Assembly (NCBI GenBank): GCA_018389105.1
Contig: JACATO010000631.1
Span: forward strand, 868,001-932,000
Origin: Nautilus pompilius
Taxonomy: Eukaryota > Mollusca > Cephalopoda > Nautilida > Nautilidae
Length of the DNA: 64,000 nt
Direction: 5' to 3'
Position 1 is the stretch's first letter. Each line of letters begins with the position of its first letter. The notes beneath the pieces are model-generated. The model saw only the letters and a list, made by a program, of their open reading frames with translations, was not told the origin of the DNA and did no database searches. Positions 24,816 to 37,999 of the stretch are shown piece by piece. The position numbers and the translations under genes were made by a program.

Positions 24816-27045
24816 TTATTTATGGACATATTATTTTGTAAATCATATTTCGATCAGACTCATTTTCCTTCTAAATGTCATTAAATTATTTACATTTTAA
24901 ATTATTCCATGATATTTTTAATGTTAGCATAAATCAGTCTATCGTATTTTTTTCTTTAAGAAGGACATCAAAGATCATAATTTAATATTTTTATTCATTT
25001 TATTTAATTAGTTTATTCGCTTGTCTATTAATATATTATTCGGTGATTTTATGTATTTACTGATTTATTTATTAGTTATTAATATATTGACTGATTTATC
25101 TGTTTTTTACTTATCTGATTATCTGTTATATACTTATTTGATGTATAGATTTACTGATCTATTTATAAAAAAACACGTTTCATTGGTATTGTTTTTCTTC
25201 AAGATGGGACAACTTCGTACTCGACCTGTCTGACCATTTCTATTACATGGTACGCAATTAAGTTTAATTATCTATTAAAATTAAATTTTTTTTAAAAAAT
25301 TCAGACTCCAAGCTAAAGCTGGATGGTTAGGGTTTGGTCAAAAGAATTCGATTGCATCAATTTTTTATTAAATCTCATACTTTTCAGGTGTGGAACCATA
25401 TCCCATCTTGAAATGTGGAAGTATAGCATTTAGAACGAAGGAAGTGGAAAACTCAGATGATGAAGCTCTGGGTTTCCTTCTATATTCATTTCAAAATATA
25501 TTACTGTAGCTTTTTGTTCTGCTTCCTGCTAAAAAATGAATCAGCTTAATATTATTTTGAGTTAATAAAGATGTTACAGCAATGACGGGTTCTATTCGTC
25601 TTTATCTTCTATTGACTAAAATCTTCTTGCTACTAAGTTGTCTTTAGAAAAATGCTCCGGTTTTTTTAAAGATGCCAAAGTTATAAAAGAGTTTTTAGAT
25701 TTTTTTTAATTACTGCAATAATTTAGAAGAGAAATTGTGTAATACATTTAAAAGACATTCTCTTTTCAGATGAAGACTGACGGGGTGATGCTGTACGATT
25801 TGAGATGGCAGTGTTTGATAGCATCGACATCGTAACGCTAACTGGATGTCTTGCTACCCCTCGCTCGGACTCGGTCCGCCTGCCGCAATTCCTCACCCCA
25901 CCCCAAGAGTTTTCGTACTGTTACCAAAAAAAAAAAAGGGCTCTAGCAGCATCTTTTCTCGCAGGCTGTTTCTACTCCCGCAGACCAGCACGAAAGTCAT
26001 TCCCTATCTGTCGACCTGTTCTTGTCTGGCGCGTACATCGACAGACAGGATCCATTTTGTACAAGTTCTTTGCGATTACAGCAGAGAAAGGACTTTCCGG
26101 ACAATGCAAAAATCAAATGTTTTTCGCTAAACATAATCAAAACAGTACAGAGGAAACACCAGTATAAAAAATTTTTTAAAAAGTTGTTTTTACAAAGTAA
26201 CTTCAGTCTTTACACGTGCTGGAGTGACTGTCTAGAGATCTGCGTCACCTGTAGGATTCCTGGTTCATCCACGTACCCTCCGTTAGATCAGAAATAAGTC
26301 GAGCACAATCTTTCTGTGTCATCGAACCAATAATAGGGTCTTAAGTACGCTAAATTTGTACTATAATTGATAAAGCATAGCAATTTATAGCTTCTCAACT
26401 CTGTAAGATATTTGTTAGAACGTTTTCGGAGTATGCGTTACACACACGGAAGCCTCAGCACCCACTCAGAGAAGGCGTAGGTAGACCTCTACACCGATTA
26501 GTAATAGACACAGCCTCGGTTAACGAAAAAGTAGAGTTTTGAACGACTCCGTTGCCTAGTTTAGCCTACACATTTCGAGGTAAATTTTTGTATTTTTGGT
26601 AAAGTGTTGTAAACCTTATGCAATAGGTAATTAGAGGTTCATAAGTGCAAGATAAGTAAAAACAAACACTCGATTAGATATTATAAAATCCCTTTCTTTC
26701 CATTCCCAGTAACCGTCTAGTATCTGCTAAGTATGGTAGTCGACTCAGACAGCGCGAATGCTTTTAAAAAAATGGACGATTCTAATTCCGTTTTTTTTTT
26801 TTTTAAATACATCTTAAACACTTCTAGCCGCTGCGATTTCTTCGTGTTCTGTTCTCCCGTTGCTTCGTGGATTTGTTTGCGGCTGCCTTCACCAAGATGC
26901 GGCTCCCACCCAACTCTCGCTGACTGTTTCTTTTCGGTTTTGTACAACCTTCCTTCCCAGTTCTGGCAAACTTCCCGGGTTTTGGAACAACCAGCGCGCT
27001 TTTGCAACTCTGCCTTTAGTCGACTGTTTAGAGATTGATTACGTC
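24816..27045. other. Non-coding stretch, nothing recognised
   Basis: AT-rich in 24.8-25.8 kb and more balanced in 25.8-27.0 kb. Open frames of 90-120 codons at 25805-26297 and 26717-27066 overlap one another in different frames and show no domain. Confidence 0.5.
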
Positions 27046-27049
27046 AACA

Positions 27050-27292
27050 GAGAGAGAGAGAGATGACGTCAGTACAGAGAGAGAGAGATATGACGTCAGC
27101 ACAGAGAGAGATGACGTTATTACAAAGAGAGAGATGACGTTATTACAGAGAGAGATGACGTCAGTACAGAGAGAGATGACGTCAGTACACAGAGAGAGAT
27201 GACGTCAGTACACAGAGAGAGATGACGTTATTACAGAGAGAGATGACGTCAGCACAGAGAGAGATATGACGTCAGTACAGAGAGAGAGGGGG
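27050..27292 (+). repeat. TGACGTCA minisatellite array (CRE palindrome plus GA run)
   Basis: Irregular units of about 19-25 bp: GATGACGTCAGTACAGAGAG with variable GA length. About eight units have the perfect palindrome TGACGTCA and three carry TGACGTTA. TGACGTCA is the consensus CREB/ATF binding site; whether it is bound here is unknown. Confidence 0.92.
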
Positions 27293-27299
27293 GCAATAC

Positions 27300-29260
27300 G
27301 CGCGTGCAGTAGAGCTATTCGGATACTGCTTGACTAACTGTCCGTCGCTTAGCCAGATAGATGCCAGGCGTTCACGGAGACCGTCACCGGGCTTATTTCC
27401 AGTTCTGAAGGCGGTTTGAAATTTCAGAGTAAACGAACCGACTAATTTCTTTTTTTTTTTCAAAAAACAAACCGATAACGAATTGGATTTCGACATCTTT
27501 TAGCTTAAGTTTGAAGCACATTTTCTCAATGAAATATAGACCTCTGAAAACAGACTCTCGGCTATCAGTTTTGTGCTTTATGTTCTTCCAAAGCCCACGG
27601 GGTCATATTCGAAACCATGGGGAAGAAGTAACGAGCCGTGTAATTAATAACGACGACAGCGTTGCATTTCAGTTCTCAGGGCAGACATTCCTAAAGCTGC
27701 TGCCGGACGGCGGTTCGGCCCTGAACTGATAATACATCATAACGACTATCGAAAATGATAAACGCCATAAAACAACGGATCTATGGAGAGATTAGACGAT
27801 ATTTAATTCTCCAAAAAATTGCTTTTGGCGTTTGTCATCAATGGATGTTCCCGATGTATCGTGCAAAGACTCTACCGAATACCAGGCGTGGAGAAGATGC
27901 AGGAGGAAGTGATAAGAACGTTACCTTTCTCCTTGCCGACTTATGAAGGATCAGAATCGTTGTTCTCTCGCAATCTCCTCTCGTCGAGTGGGCTTCACGC
28001 TGTCCGCCGGCTACCGACTGCGTGGAAGTTCGCCTTTGTCAGTTGTCTCTTTATGAAGTTCGTGAAACACCATTGAAGATAATAAAACGACGTGGGGGAT
28101 ACAAGATACGCATCATTTAGCGAAGCTCGCGCATTAAGAGATGGTCACGACGAGACATTCGTAATTCTCAAATACGCGCGAATAGTTTGTATTTCTTTGC
28201 CCTTTAACAGCATCAATCTCGTCGGATGTTACGAAAGGAGCAGAAATTAGTTTCCAAACTTCGCTGGTGAGTAGGTTTTTTTTTCTCCTTTAACAAACGC
28301 AAATAACCTGACAGCATTAGTCTGGGTGCGTGGAACGAGTTGTCTCGGGAGGTTCTGGATAAGTTTAAAATCCCTGGACAGCGGGGGACGGAATTCTTAA
28401 CGTTCATAAGTCCCTGGTGGGCAGTCCCGTCCCGTGGCAGTTCGAGATCTCGAATGGGGGTCTGTTTTCCGCTGAAAATCTGAGACATGTCTGAGTTCAG
28501 CAAACGTGGTCTCGCATCGAAATGGCTTCCCACTAAACTGTTTAAAGAACACCGGGCTATCGAAACAAGTAAGTGTCTACCTGTCTGCTGATGGCTGAAC
28601 GATAGCACTGCGTTCGCGATTCTTCACACACACACACACCTGTCAAATCGGTTTATAAGGAACTCATACAGCGGGTAGAGATGCCTTTATTACAGAAATC
28701 TCCACAGACGGCAGCCATCCTATTTTAATGCATATAATTAATTCTACTGTTTCTTTTCTTATTGTCGTATCAAGCGATACTCAGTAAAAATAACAACAGC
28801 CCAAGGATGCCGAAAGGCAGGTGACGTAGATGTCAAAAATTTTAAAATGATGTAAATCATTGGCTATTTACGAGCAAAATTTTTTTCAAACACAGTGTTC
28901 AATCTTTACTCTTTGTCTAGAAAATTATCCCATATTTTTTTCACTCACGATGTCATTTGCTACTTATGTTGAATAGACTAAGAAGTTTTTTTTTTATTTT
29001 AATGCGCAGTATTTGTTTACTTTATATTTATGGTTTACGTTTTGTCATTATTTAAATTTCTTATACTACCTTTTAATAAAATATCAGTACATATTTATAT
29101 TAGGGGGACCGACAAAACGTAACCCACGGTTCCACAATACACAGCTATATCCCCATACAAAGGTATTCGATAAAACATGAATTTACTACTATATACAGAC
29201 AAACCACAAAATAGGATTGTATTGAAACAAATATGTACCCATAAAAGTATTTAAAAAACC
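27300..29260. other. Non-coding stretch, nothing recognised
   Basis: Moderately GC-rich at 27.3-28.6 kb and AT-rich after. A 131-codon minus-strand open frame (28213-28608) has no recognisable motif. A + strand string near 28322-28375 vaguely resembles a LINE C-terminus, but is too short to call. Confidence 0.5.
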
Positions 29261-29261
29261 C

Positions 29262-29690
29262 TGTATCTCTCTGTGTATTGACGTCATATCTATATCTGTA
29301 CTGACGTCATATCTCTCTCTGTGTATTGACGTCATATCTACATCTGTAATGACGTCATATCTCTCTCTGTGTATTGACGTCATATCTATATCTTTACTGA
29401 CGTCATATCTCTCTCTGTGTATTGACGTCATATCTCTCTCTGTGTATTGACGTCATATCTCTCTGTGTATTGACGTCATATCTATATCTTTACTGACGTC
29501 ATATCTACATCTGTACTGACGTCATATTTCTCTGTGTATTGACGTCATATCTATATCTTTACTGACGTCATATGTCTCTCTGTGTATTGACGTCATATCT
29601 ATATCTGTACTGACGTCATATCCCTCTCTGTGTATTGACGTCATATCTACATCTGTACTGACGTCATCTATCTATCTCTCTCTCGATATT
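29262..29690 (-). repeat. TGACGTCA minisatellite array, reverse orientation
   Basis: On the + strand the units read TGACGTCATATCTCTCTCTG then TGTAT. This is the reverse complement of the ATACACAGAGAGAGATATGACGTCA form of the 27.05 kb family. Units of 20-25 bp alternate between TCTCTCTGTGTAT and CTATATCTGTAC linkers. There are roughly 18 perfect TGACGTCA palindromes in about 420 bp. Confidence 0.92.
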
Positions 29691-32452
29691 TATTCTATAA
29701 CACTGCAAACAGCTTTATATCAACCAGTTTTTTTTTCAAATTTAAAAGAACTTAAATATTATTCTAGATCTAAAATATTCAGCTAAAAGATTGGTGCTAT
29801 CTGATGCTTAGCGAATACCAACATCATCGATTCATGTATTAAATCAATCTAAAGCGATCTCTGTACTTTTATGACCATATTGAATCGGTGTAAAGCATTG
29901 TGAACAAGCATGCAGCAACACGCCCAGGCAGCAGAACATGTACGCAAATGTGGTCTTCTGAGCCTGGACGTGCAAAGAAATTTTGACATTATGAACAGAT
30001 CAATAGCTAAACTAATAAAAGCACTTGTTTTATTAATTGCCAGACTTCTGTCGCGAGCTCGAAATCTTCGTTGTGAAAACAAATTTCATGGTTGTTCCTC
30101 GTTAGAAAATATTTGATTGCAGTGATAGTTCTTGTGAAAGATAGCAGCTCACTGTTTAGTCTTCTAGATATCGCTCCTATTAAAAAGAGTCGCAGAACGA
30201 AACTGAAGAAAATTGAGAGATTTTAGAATTCTTTTCACTCGGATGACCTGACGTCTGCGTATCTTTACTTCTGGATTACTCTTCTTTTCCTGGGGTTACC
30301 GAATAATCGATTAATAAGTACATAAATGAATGAACAAATAATTAAAAGTACTCTACGTTTTATCATGAATAGGCAGGATTTGATGACGACTTGCTCTGAC
30401 GTTAGGGCCGTCGTTGGTGACTCATTTAGAGTGAAACTTGCAGTCTTACTCTGTACTATTTACAGGAGTAAGCCATGTTTAAGCCTTCCTAGACGCATGG
30501 ATGACAACCAAAACAAGAAAAAACTAATAAGACAATATTTATCCGAGAGTTCTTGCCTTGATCTTTCATTGTATACACTCCAACAATTGGTTGTTTCTTA
30601 ATTCTCGGTATTTATTTCTTCAAGAATCACCGTTAGCAGCCTCGCTCTGGAAGTGATGTTAGCGTTAAAATCTCGGTTATCCAAATTTCGAAAGTCGGAA
30701 TAGCTCCGATGCTTTTACCTACTACTACTCACGATCGTTGTTGTGATTTTCGTTGTCAAACGTTGCGCAGATATTACATCAGTTTGGCAATTTAGTCACA
30801 ACACGAGAAACAGACATCAACATCAACAACGCAACTTTGCGCTTAAAATCCTTTGTTATTACCATTACAAGCAGACATTTTTATTTAACTTGACAACTTC
30901 ACTTTCTCACTAAACATGATGCTCTACGCCAGTGTAATACAAATATTATTAGTCTCTTTTATTGTTTGCATCACGTTTTGAATGGGTTAGAGATTCAGTA
31001 TGGACATTTAATTTAAGGTCGAAGTATTAAAATATAACCGAATCTACCAGGCATCTCTGAATTATAAATTTTAAGAGATTGCTGTCTTGATTTATTTTAA
31101 TTTTAGAGATGCCTTCTTCTCTCTCAAAGAATGCGGAAACGGTCCAGAGCACTCTCATTATGTTGATACTTTTGGTTCAGTCTCCCACCATGAGTCCTTC
31201 CTTCACTTTGTACCATCCGCCCCTTTTTGTTTAGGTCACCTCAGGTCAGTTCCCTTTACCTCTCATGAATTCGGCGGTATTAAGTTTGATCCGTGTGCAG
31301 GTGCACGTCACCCATTTAGTAAGAAAATAAGCGAATATATTGGCACCTTTTGGCCTGGACACTTTGCAGAAAATACATCTTAATCCCAGTCTTGTGAGAT
31401 TCCGCGAAATTTCTTACACGGTTCCATGGCTGTGACAAGAAAGTAAAACATAAATAAAGATCTACAGACTACCTGTTAATAGAAATCTGAATATCTTTAT
31501 AACTGTTTATTGCCTTTTAATGCATTCAAGAAGTTCCACTCTTCTCCTCCCCACCCCCCCCAAAAAAAATTATATACAGAAAACTAATTCTTCATATTTT
31601 ATTTATTTGAAGCAAGCGTCCGGAAAGTCAGGATTTTACTCATTCTCGCTTCATGAAGGCGAAAGCACCTTTACACGGAAAGTCTACAAATCACGTTCAT
31701 TGGAACTATATGCAGTAACAACGTGACTGATAATACGGGTTTGGCATGACATCAATCGGAAACCGTAATACTGTACACGCCCATGTTTTTAGTTCGGAAT
31801 ACGAGCTCGCGTGGTCTCTCTCCCAGACGGATCCTTCCGGTGTAAACGTCAGCTGAGACGTTTTAAAGTCGCTTTCCCTTTGACATCTCTTAGAAAACTG
31901 ATAAAAGAAAGATCTAACCGTCTTTATTTTCCCGATACCCTATCTGCCTAATTCAGAGTAACTCGGCTGGTTTCAATGAGAGTGAGATAATCAGATCATT
32001 TTCTGAAGTCGCAAACCTATAGGGGCCACGATTTTTATAAAGGAACAAACTTAAGTATGCGGCCTGTTAACTGTATGGTCGGCACTGACTTGCTAGAGTA
32101 AACCTAATGTAAGTTCCGGTTCTTCGTAACAACTCGATTAACCAATAAAAATCATTTTGATATTTCGGTTGTCATAACATCATACAAGTTAAACATTTTT
32201 TTTCCGCTTGCAAACGAACTAAGATTTCAACACTTCGAAAAATACGACGTCAGGGTGAAGCAGAAGTAAGCTTCTAAACAAATATTCTAACAAAGAAAAT
32301 CTGAGAATTCTTTTTCATTTCCTTTACAGAAAACATGAAAACTTCCTCTCCAAAGCGAATTTAAAAAGATTTTTTATCTACTAAGCAAATTTTTTAAAAT
32401 TATCCATACTACATGATTTTTATAGCTGTTTTTTTTATTATTTTTGGAAAAG
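29691..32452. other. Non-coding stretch, nothing recognised
   Basis: AT-rich DNA. Open frames at 30326-30601 and 31087-31383 (91 and 98 codons) lack domains and plausible splice context. Confidence 0.55.
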
Positions 32453-33060
32453 ATTCTAAAACTATCTTTATTTACAATGCAAAGTTTATAATTGTCTTCG
32501 GTTAAAACGTCATTTTCTACCTGTCCTCATGTTCTAAGGAATTCTAAAATTATCTTCATAATGCAATCTTTACGATTGTCTTCAGTTCATACCTGTCCTC
32601 GTGTTCTAAGGAATTCTAAAATTATCTTCATAATGCAATCTTTACGATTGTCTTCAGTTCATACCTGTCCTCGTGTTCTAAGGAATTCTAAAATTATCTT
32701 CATAATGCAATCTTTACGATTGTCTTCAGTTCATACCTGTCCTCGTGTTCTAAGGAATTCTAAAATTATCTTCATAATGCAATCTTTACGATTGTCTTCA
32801 GTTCATACCTGTCCTCGTATTCTAAGGAATTCTAAAATTATCTTCATAATGCAATCTTTACGATTGTCTTCAGTTCATACCTGTCCTCGTGTTCTAAGGA
32901 ATTCTAAAATTATCTTCATAATGCAATCTTTACGATTGTCTTCAGTTCATACCTGTCCTCGTGTTCTAAGGAATTCTAAAATTATCTTCATAATGCAATC
33001 TTTATAGTTATCTTTAGTTAATACCTGTCCTAATGATCAAAGGGAATTTCAAAGTAGTTT
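32453..33060. repeat. 72-bp tandem array, about 7 near-identical copies with eroded flanks
   Basis: The unit starts TTCTAAGGAATTCTAAAATT, continues ATCTTCATAATGCAATCTTT, then ACGATTGTCTTCAGTTCATA and CCTGTCCTCGTG. Copies between about 32517 and 33003 are almost identical. One diverged copy precedes them (32453-32516) and one follows (33004-33060). Because 72 is divisible by three, a 171-codon frame stays open across the array; I treat it as an artefact. Confidence 0.95.
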
Positions 33061-34122
33061 TATTTTGAAACTGTTTTGACTTAAAATGCGATTTAAATTT
33101 TCTTTTTTCTTTTGCAGTTTAGTTCCCAAAATATTTTCCCGATACATCCCCATAGACTTTCGCGTTGTTCAAACCAATGATTTGTTTCTATTAACAACGC
33201 ACAATTTTGAGAACTGTTGTTTTAACCACCAATCGACATTAACATATAGTATTCTGGTTACAAACAAATAAAGAAAGTTTTTTTTTTAAAAAAAGGTAAT
33301 AATTGCAGAATATCTTTTGAAGAACTAAATAGTAAAATTAAGAGTGATAAGCAAAAAACCAAACCAATCACCGTTAGAAAGTATATTCAGTTACTTCGTA
33401 TTAGTAAATTACCAATTGAGATGCGAAGAACATTACTGTATTTCTGGAATATCAGGTAAGAAACAGTCACTACCCCGTTTGTTGTTATTTTTTTAAAATC
33501 AATTTTCTTTCTTTCTTTTCAGATAGAAAAAAAAACGAAATAAATTCTTCTGTTGCTGCTAAATCGAGTTTTCTGCACCAGTATCAACAACAAAACCATT
33601 TTGTGTCATAATACCTTCTCAAAAGTATCAGTATATTTAAAAACCTCGGACAATATAGAGTAGACAAATATGGTGCTCACGATGACTCTTTGGAACAATT
33701 TTTTTAGATTTTTCACGATTGGACGGGAACTTTTCGCTCAGTTTTTCGGTTAAAGCTTCTGCCGGGCAAATCAGCTACCAACTTTAAAAAGAGGGGGGGG
33801 GAAACAAACTCACAAGCAATACGCCATTCGAAATATTCTATTGATGCCTTTCTAAAAATTGGTTTCAACGTTGCACTATGTCTGGGTTCTGTTTTCCTTC
33901 TTAAACATAAACAGACCGACGAGAAACATCTTAAAGAAGTTAGTTCGGTTTAGTATTCCCTCCCTGGTTGGGGGGGGCATGAATCCACCCGTCTGTAGGT
34001 CCAGCCAAGAGCTGGGGCCGAGAACAGTAGTATTTACGCTGTCATTGCTACCCTATCTTTTGTCGACAATTTATTCTCAATTCTGAACATCTTAGAAATA
34101 TGTAGTTTCTGATGTGCGCCGG
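33061..34122. other. Non-coding stretch, nothing recognised
   Basis: AT-rich with G8 and G7 runs near 33793 and 33970. No gene or RNA supported. Confidence 0.55.
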
Positions 34123-34210
34123 GGGCTTAGCTAATCCTGTAATTATTAGCCCTAGTAATTGTGGGCTTAGCTAACCCTGTAATTATTAGCCCTAGTAATT
34201 GTGGGCTTAG
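34123..34210. repeat. 40-bp tandem duplication, 2.2 copies, with internal dyad
   Basis: Two 40-bp units starting GGGCTTAGCTAAYCCTGTAA differ by one base and are followed by a partial third (34203-34210). Each contains the near-palindrome AATTATTAGCCCTAGTAATT, able to form a short hairpin. Confidence 0.9.
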
Positions 34211-35525
34211 TCTTTTTCCGGCGCCAGTGTCAGCGTGTAAGAGGGGCCCGCCGAAAACTTTCCCCGGTAAGCGTATCCAATCGATTCAGAGATCTGTTAC
34301 TGAATGAATATTTCCTGACATCAGCTCGCGTTGATACGTTTTTCCAGCTGATAGTCTTTCCGGCCCCGAACCGAACTTGACGTATAGAATTTTCTTCTTT
34401 TCGTTCTTTTCGAATAGAAAAAAAAAAAAGGCCCATCCGTAATATCTCCAACAATTTCTTAGACACCATTTATATAGACGAGGATGCGCTGCTATTCTTG
34501 TCGGAATTCTTGAATTTACAAGAGAAAAGAGAAAACCCCGACGATTTCCCTTTGATGTGGGGGGAGGGGGTAGTTTGTTTAATAAAGGGGAAGAACCCCT
34601 GTGTCACGTGTAGAGACAAACAAATCAGTCCTCCATTAATCACTTTCAGTTCGCCGCCTTCGTTGGTCCTGGGACCGAGCGTTTTCCCCCCACTCGAATT
34701 CCGCCAGGTTTATTCGCCTCTGCATAATGGTCCGTGCGTGGAAAACGGAGGCGTTGATTCCCCCTGCAGAGGAGAATTTCTTACCGAGCGTCGAGTTGCC
34801 CGCGAATTTTCTTAGTTTTCGGCGCGGATCACGCACCCGACGTCTATAGATTTATGTGGGAAATAAGCCAAAGCAGAACGGAGATAAGACCTGACAACCG
34901 GCTGACTCGCTGTGTGGACAGCCTTTCATCAGTATCTACGCGAACGCAGTATTAATTACAGACTAAGAGTAAACAGCTAACAGTACGCAGACCGAATAAG
35001 TAAACGTGAGCTTTGGTTCTTTATTTCACTTATCGCCATTAAAAAAAAAAGATTTATTTGTCTGTTGGAGTAAACGACAAAAATCGTGTCCTTGCACAAC
35101 TATTTGGTACGTTCAAACATTCTCCATTTATTTTTACATGCTCTCAAATGAATTTTGCCATAATTAGAACAACATGTCATTGACAGGAATTTCTTAAAAC
35201 GATAACAAAAGGAAAACACCAGTTTGCCACATCCGGCGACTCGCTAACGAGCCTCAATACCGACCGACCCCGCCGGGTTGTGTCAGTGTCCTCCGCTGGT
35301 AGAAGACGCTCTCGCCTCTGAAGAACGTGAACGTGATCTTGACGATAAATTCAGCGCCCAAACACAAACCACTCCCGCTCTGTGAAATGCCTCATCTAAA
35401 GATGGTGCTGGTAACGGCGTGATAGCGGACTGCTGTTCTCGAAGAACCGGCAAAGAGATTCCACCAGCCCACCCATTGCGAATATTGTACACTAACACAG
35501 TAGTGACCACTCTCCCGCCTATTGC
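34211..35525. other. Non-coding stretch upstream of the hAT relic
   Basis: Mixed composition, GC-richer at 34640-34830. I looked here for the left inverted end of the hAT element (CAGTGGTTCTCAACC type) and did not find it. Confidence 0.5.
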
Positions 35526-35529
35526 CCGA

Positions 35530-37202
35530 ATGTTTTGTGTCTCTTGTGAGTCTTTCAAATGAAGCCATGGCACCGACTCGGCTAAAACGGCATCTAGAAA
35601 CTAAACACCATCTCCAGTGGAGAAAGACGTGAATTATTTTAAGCTCTTGCTGGAGGGTAACTTAAAGCAAACAAATCTTGTGGCCAGGGGTGTGAAGGTT
35701 TCGGACATTGAACAGCGGGCGAGTTATGTGGTAGCTCAGCTCGTAGCGAAGGCAAAAGAAACTACATACTGTTGCAGAATTCTCAATTCTTTCAGCAAGC
35801 AAAGAACTTGTTAAGATTATGTCACAAAATGATGCTGCAGAAGAAATTAGTGAAGTTCCAAGTTCAAACGACACTAATAGCCGACGTATCGATGGTATGT
35901 CAGGTGATATTGAATCATCCCTAAAAGCCAGATTAGGAGCAGACAAAAGGTTTTCTATTCAAGTGGACGAATCAACTGATATAAGCGAATTTGCTCAACT
36001 TATTTCTATTAACACACTTGTAGACGCAGGCGATATAAAAGAGCACTTCTTTTGCAAAGAGTTACCTGAAAGGACCACAACTCTAGAGATATTCAATGTA
36101 GTGAACAGTTACATAAAGGGAGGAAATGGTCAAGTCTCTACAGCGGTCAAATTGTACTGGAGTTTGTACTGATGGAGCAGCATCTATGGTGGGGAAATAA
36201 AAGGGTTCGTAGCTAAGGTTAGAGAGAAAAACCTTTCAACCACTGTCGGTGACACGCTGCATGTTCCATCTCGAAGCTCTAATGGTCAAAATCACTATAA
36301 CGGAACGGGTTATTAAGATGGTTAACTTCATTAACAGAAGACCCCTCAGGTTACGTTTCTTTTCTGTACTACGTTCAGAAGTGGGATCGGAGTACAAATC
36401 TCTATTGTTAGACACAGAAGTTCAATGGCTGTCAAGGGGGAGGGTAATTACAAAAGTGTATGGAATGCGTCAAGAATTGAAAGTGTTTTTCACACAAGAG
36501 ACTCTTGTTTAGTTAAATTTCTATTTGGCGAATACTGATGTGCAAAATTTGCATATCTTGCTGACGTATTTGGCTAACTGGACATGTTAAATCTTGAAAT
36601 GCAAGGCAGAGATGAAGATATCCCCAACCTCTCTGATAACCTGAATGCTTTTAATGCTGAGTTATGTTGGTGGAGAAGACTGAGAAATGGTCATTCGGAT
36701 ATGTATTTCAATGGTGCACAGATAGATCCAGCAGTAGTCAAAGTGAAAGAAGTTATTGAACAGCATTTAGTACTGCTACAAGTTCGCTTGAAAACATTAT
36801 TTTCCATCACTAAAAGTCAGTAATTCTGACTGGATCAGAAATCCGTTTTCAAAAGCATAATGTGAGAGCGCTGAAAAGTTAGGAATACAAGAACAGACAG
36901 AATTGGCGAAAGCAAGTATGGACAGAAACTTAAAAATGAAATTTTCTGAAATGACATTGGGGAAGTTCTGGTTGCTTGTGGAGAGGCAATATCCTCCTAT
37001 TAGCTCTCAAGTAATACACCTTTTACTATCCTTTTGTTCGACACACCTGTGTGAGCTGACGTTTTCAACATTAACCGTCATAAATAACAATATAAGGGAA
37101 CGTTTGAGATCAGTAGATCAAGATCTTCGAGTAGCCGTAAGCACTATCCAGCCTCGAATCGAGCTTCTATGTGCAGCAGAGCAGGCCCAAATACCCCACT
37201 AA
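35530..37202 (+). pseudogene. hAT-superfamily (ZBED5-like) transposase pseudogene
   Basis: Conceptual translation needs at least five frame changes or stops but covers most of a ZBED5/SCAND3-type hAT transposase in order. First is a BED-finger end reading VSLSNEAMAPTRLKRHLETKH (about 35546-35608). Next is KDVNYFKLLLEGNLKQ and a linker. IQVDESTDIS follows (about 35960), with the first catalytic region. Then come VCTDGA-type remnants near 36165, CMFHLEALMVK, VIKMVNFINRRPLR, VQWLSRGRV and MRQELKVFFTQE. Last is the C-terminal dimerisation block with FCSTHLCELTFSTL and RERLRSVDQDLRVAVS, ending at the TAA at 37200-37202. In the BED finger the second cysteine of the CxxC pair reads serine (TGT TTT GTG TCT). 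Intact relatives are about 550-650 residues. It cannot make a functional protein. Confidence 0.85.
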
Positions 37203-37302
37203 TTATAACGAATAGTACTTGTATAATCTAAATGAATGTTCGTATTGCTATATGTTTCGCTGTCTTAAAATTGTAGGTTGTAGTTAGCGTGCCGTTGAGC
37301 CG

Positions 37303-37321
37303 AAAAGGTTGAGAACCACTG
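37303..37321 (+). mobile_element. Right terminal inverted repeat of the hAT element
   Basis: AAAAGGTTGAGAACCACTG is the reverse complement of the widespread hAT end CAGTGGTTCTCAACCTTTT. It lies 101 bases after the transposase stop, fixing the right end of the element at 37321. A matching left end was not found in 33.4-35.5 kb, so the copy is probably 5'-truncated or its left end has eroded. Confidence 0.75.
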
Positions 37322-37999
37322 TTCCCTTCGGCGATCCTCTTGTTTACGCAGCAGCCTGCTTGACGTTCATCTGTGCGGCGTCACGCCCTTACTCTCCCAT
37401 CATCGTTACTGAATGAGCCATTCCTAGGATAGCAGATCACGCTGCCCATTTTATCGGAGATACACGCGGGGGTCAGTCTGTGGGAGTCTCAGAAAGTAAA
37501 GGCAATTCATAAATACAACAATTGACGAGGTATCATTTCTTGGAGTGCATCAGCTGCATTGTTTTGCTACACCTGTAGTCCAGCTACTCAGTAGTTTCTT
37601 GATGCCTTCCTGATAGAAGCTCCAATGGACGTCGTGATCAATGGAAAATGTACGACCTTCGAGAGCATTTTTCAAAGACCCCCCAAAAATATTACAATTT
37701 GATGGGGCGAGATGATCCAGACGGTATTGAGAAAGTTATAACGGTTTGGTAACACGTGTCATTCCCGGTAGGGGGAGGGGGATCTTGGTTAATCTTCGTT
37801 TTTAAATCTGTCCAAACTTGTGCACTCTTCTTTCTGCCTTCCAGTTCTCTCCATATTGCGCTAACATTCTCCGGTAGATTTCAGTCGGCGAAACACCTTC
37901 GGCCCACACCCGAATTTCAGATTGCCGATCTTCTCTGGTGCACACCAACGACTGCCTAACCCATGTTGTTTATTTGCTCGCTACCACCACGTACATAAC
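37322..37999. other. Non-coding stretch between hAT end and 51-bp array
   Basis: Unique-looking DNA with no recognised gene. The 67-codon frame at 37756-37959 has no motif. Confidence 0.5.

Noticed and set aside
28318..28380. Possible LINE C-terminal string (SLGAWNELSREVLDKF)
   Set aside because: It resembles the AWN.LP..V motif of LINE reverse transcriptases, but is isolated and too short to call.
32492..33007. 171-codon open frame with 24-residue repeats
   Set aside because: It coincides with the 72-bp tandem array; an open frame follows automatically from a stop-free 72-bp unit.
32453..33060. CRISPR-like repeat array
   Set aside because: The whole 72-bp unit is repeated with no unique spacers, and the genome is clearly eukaryotic.
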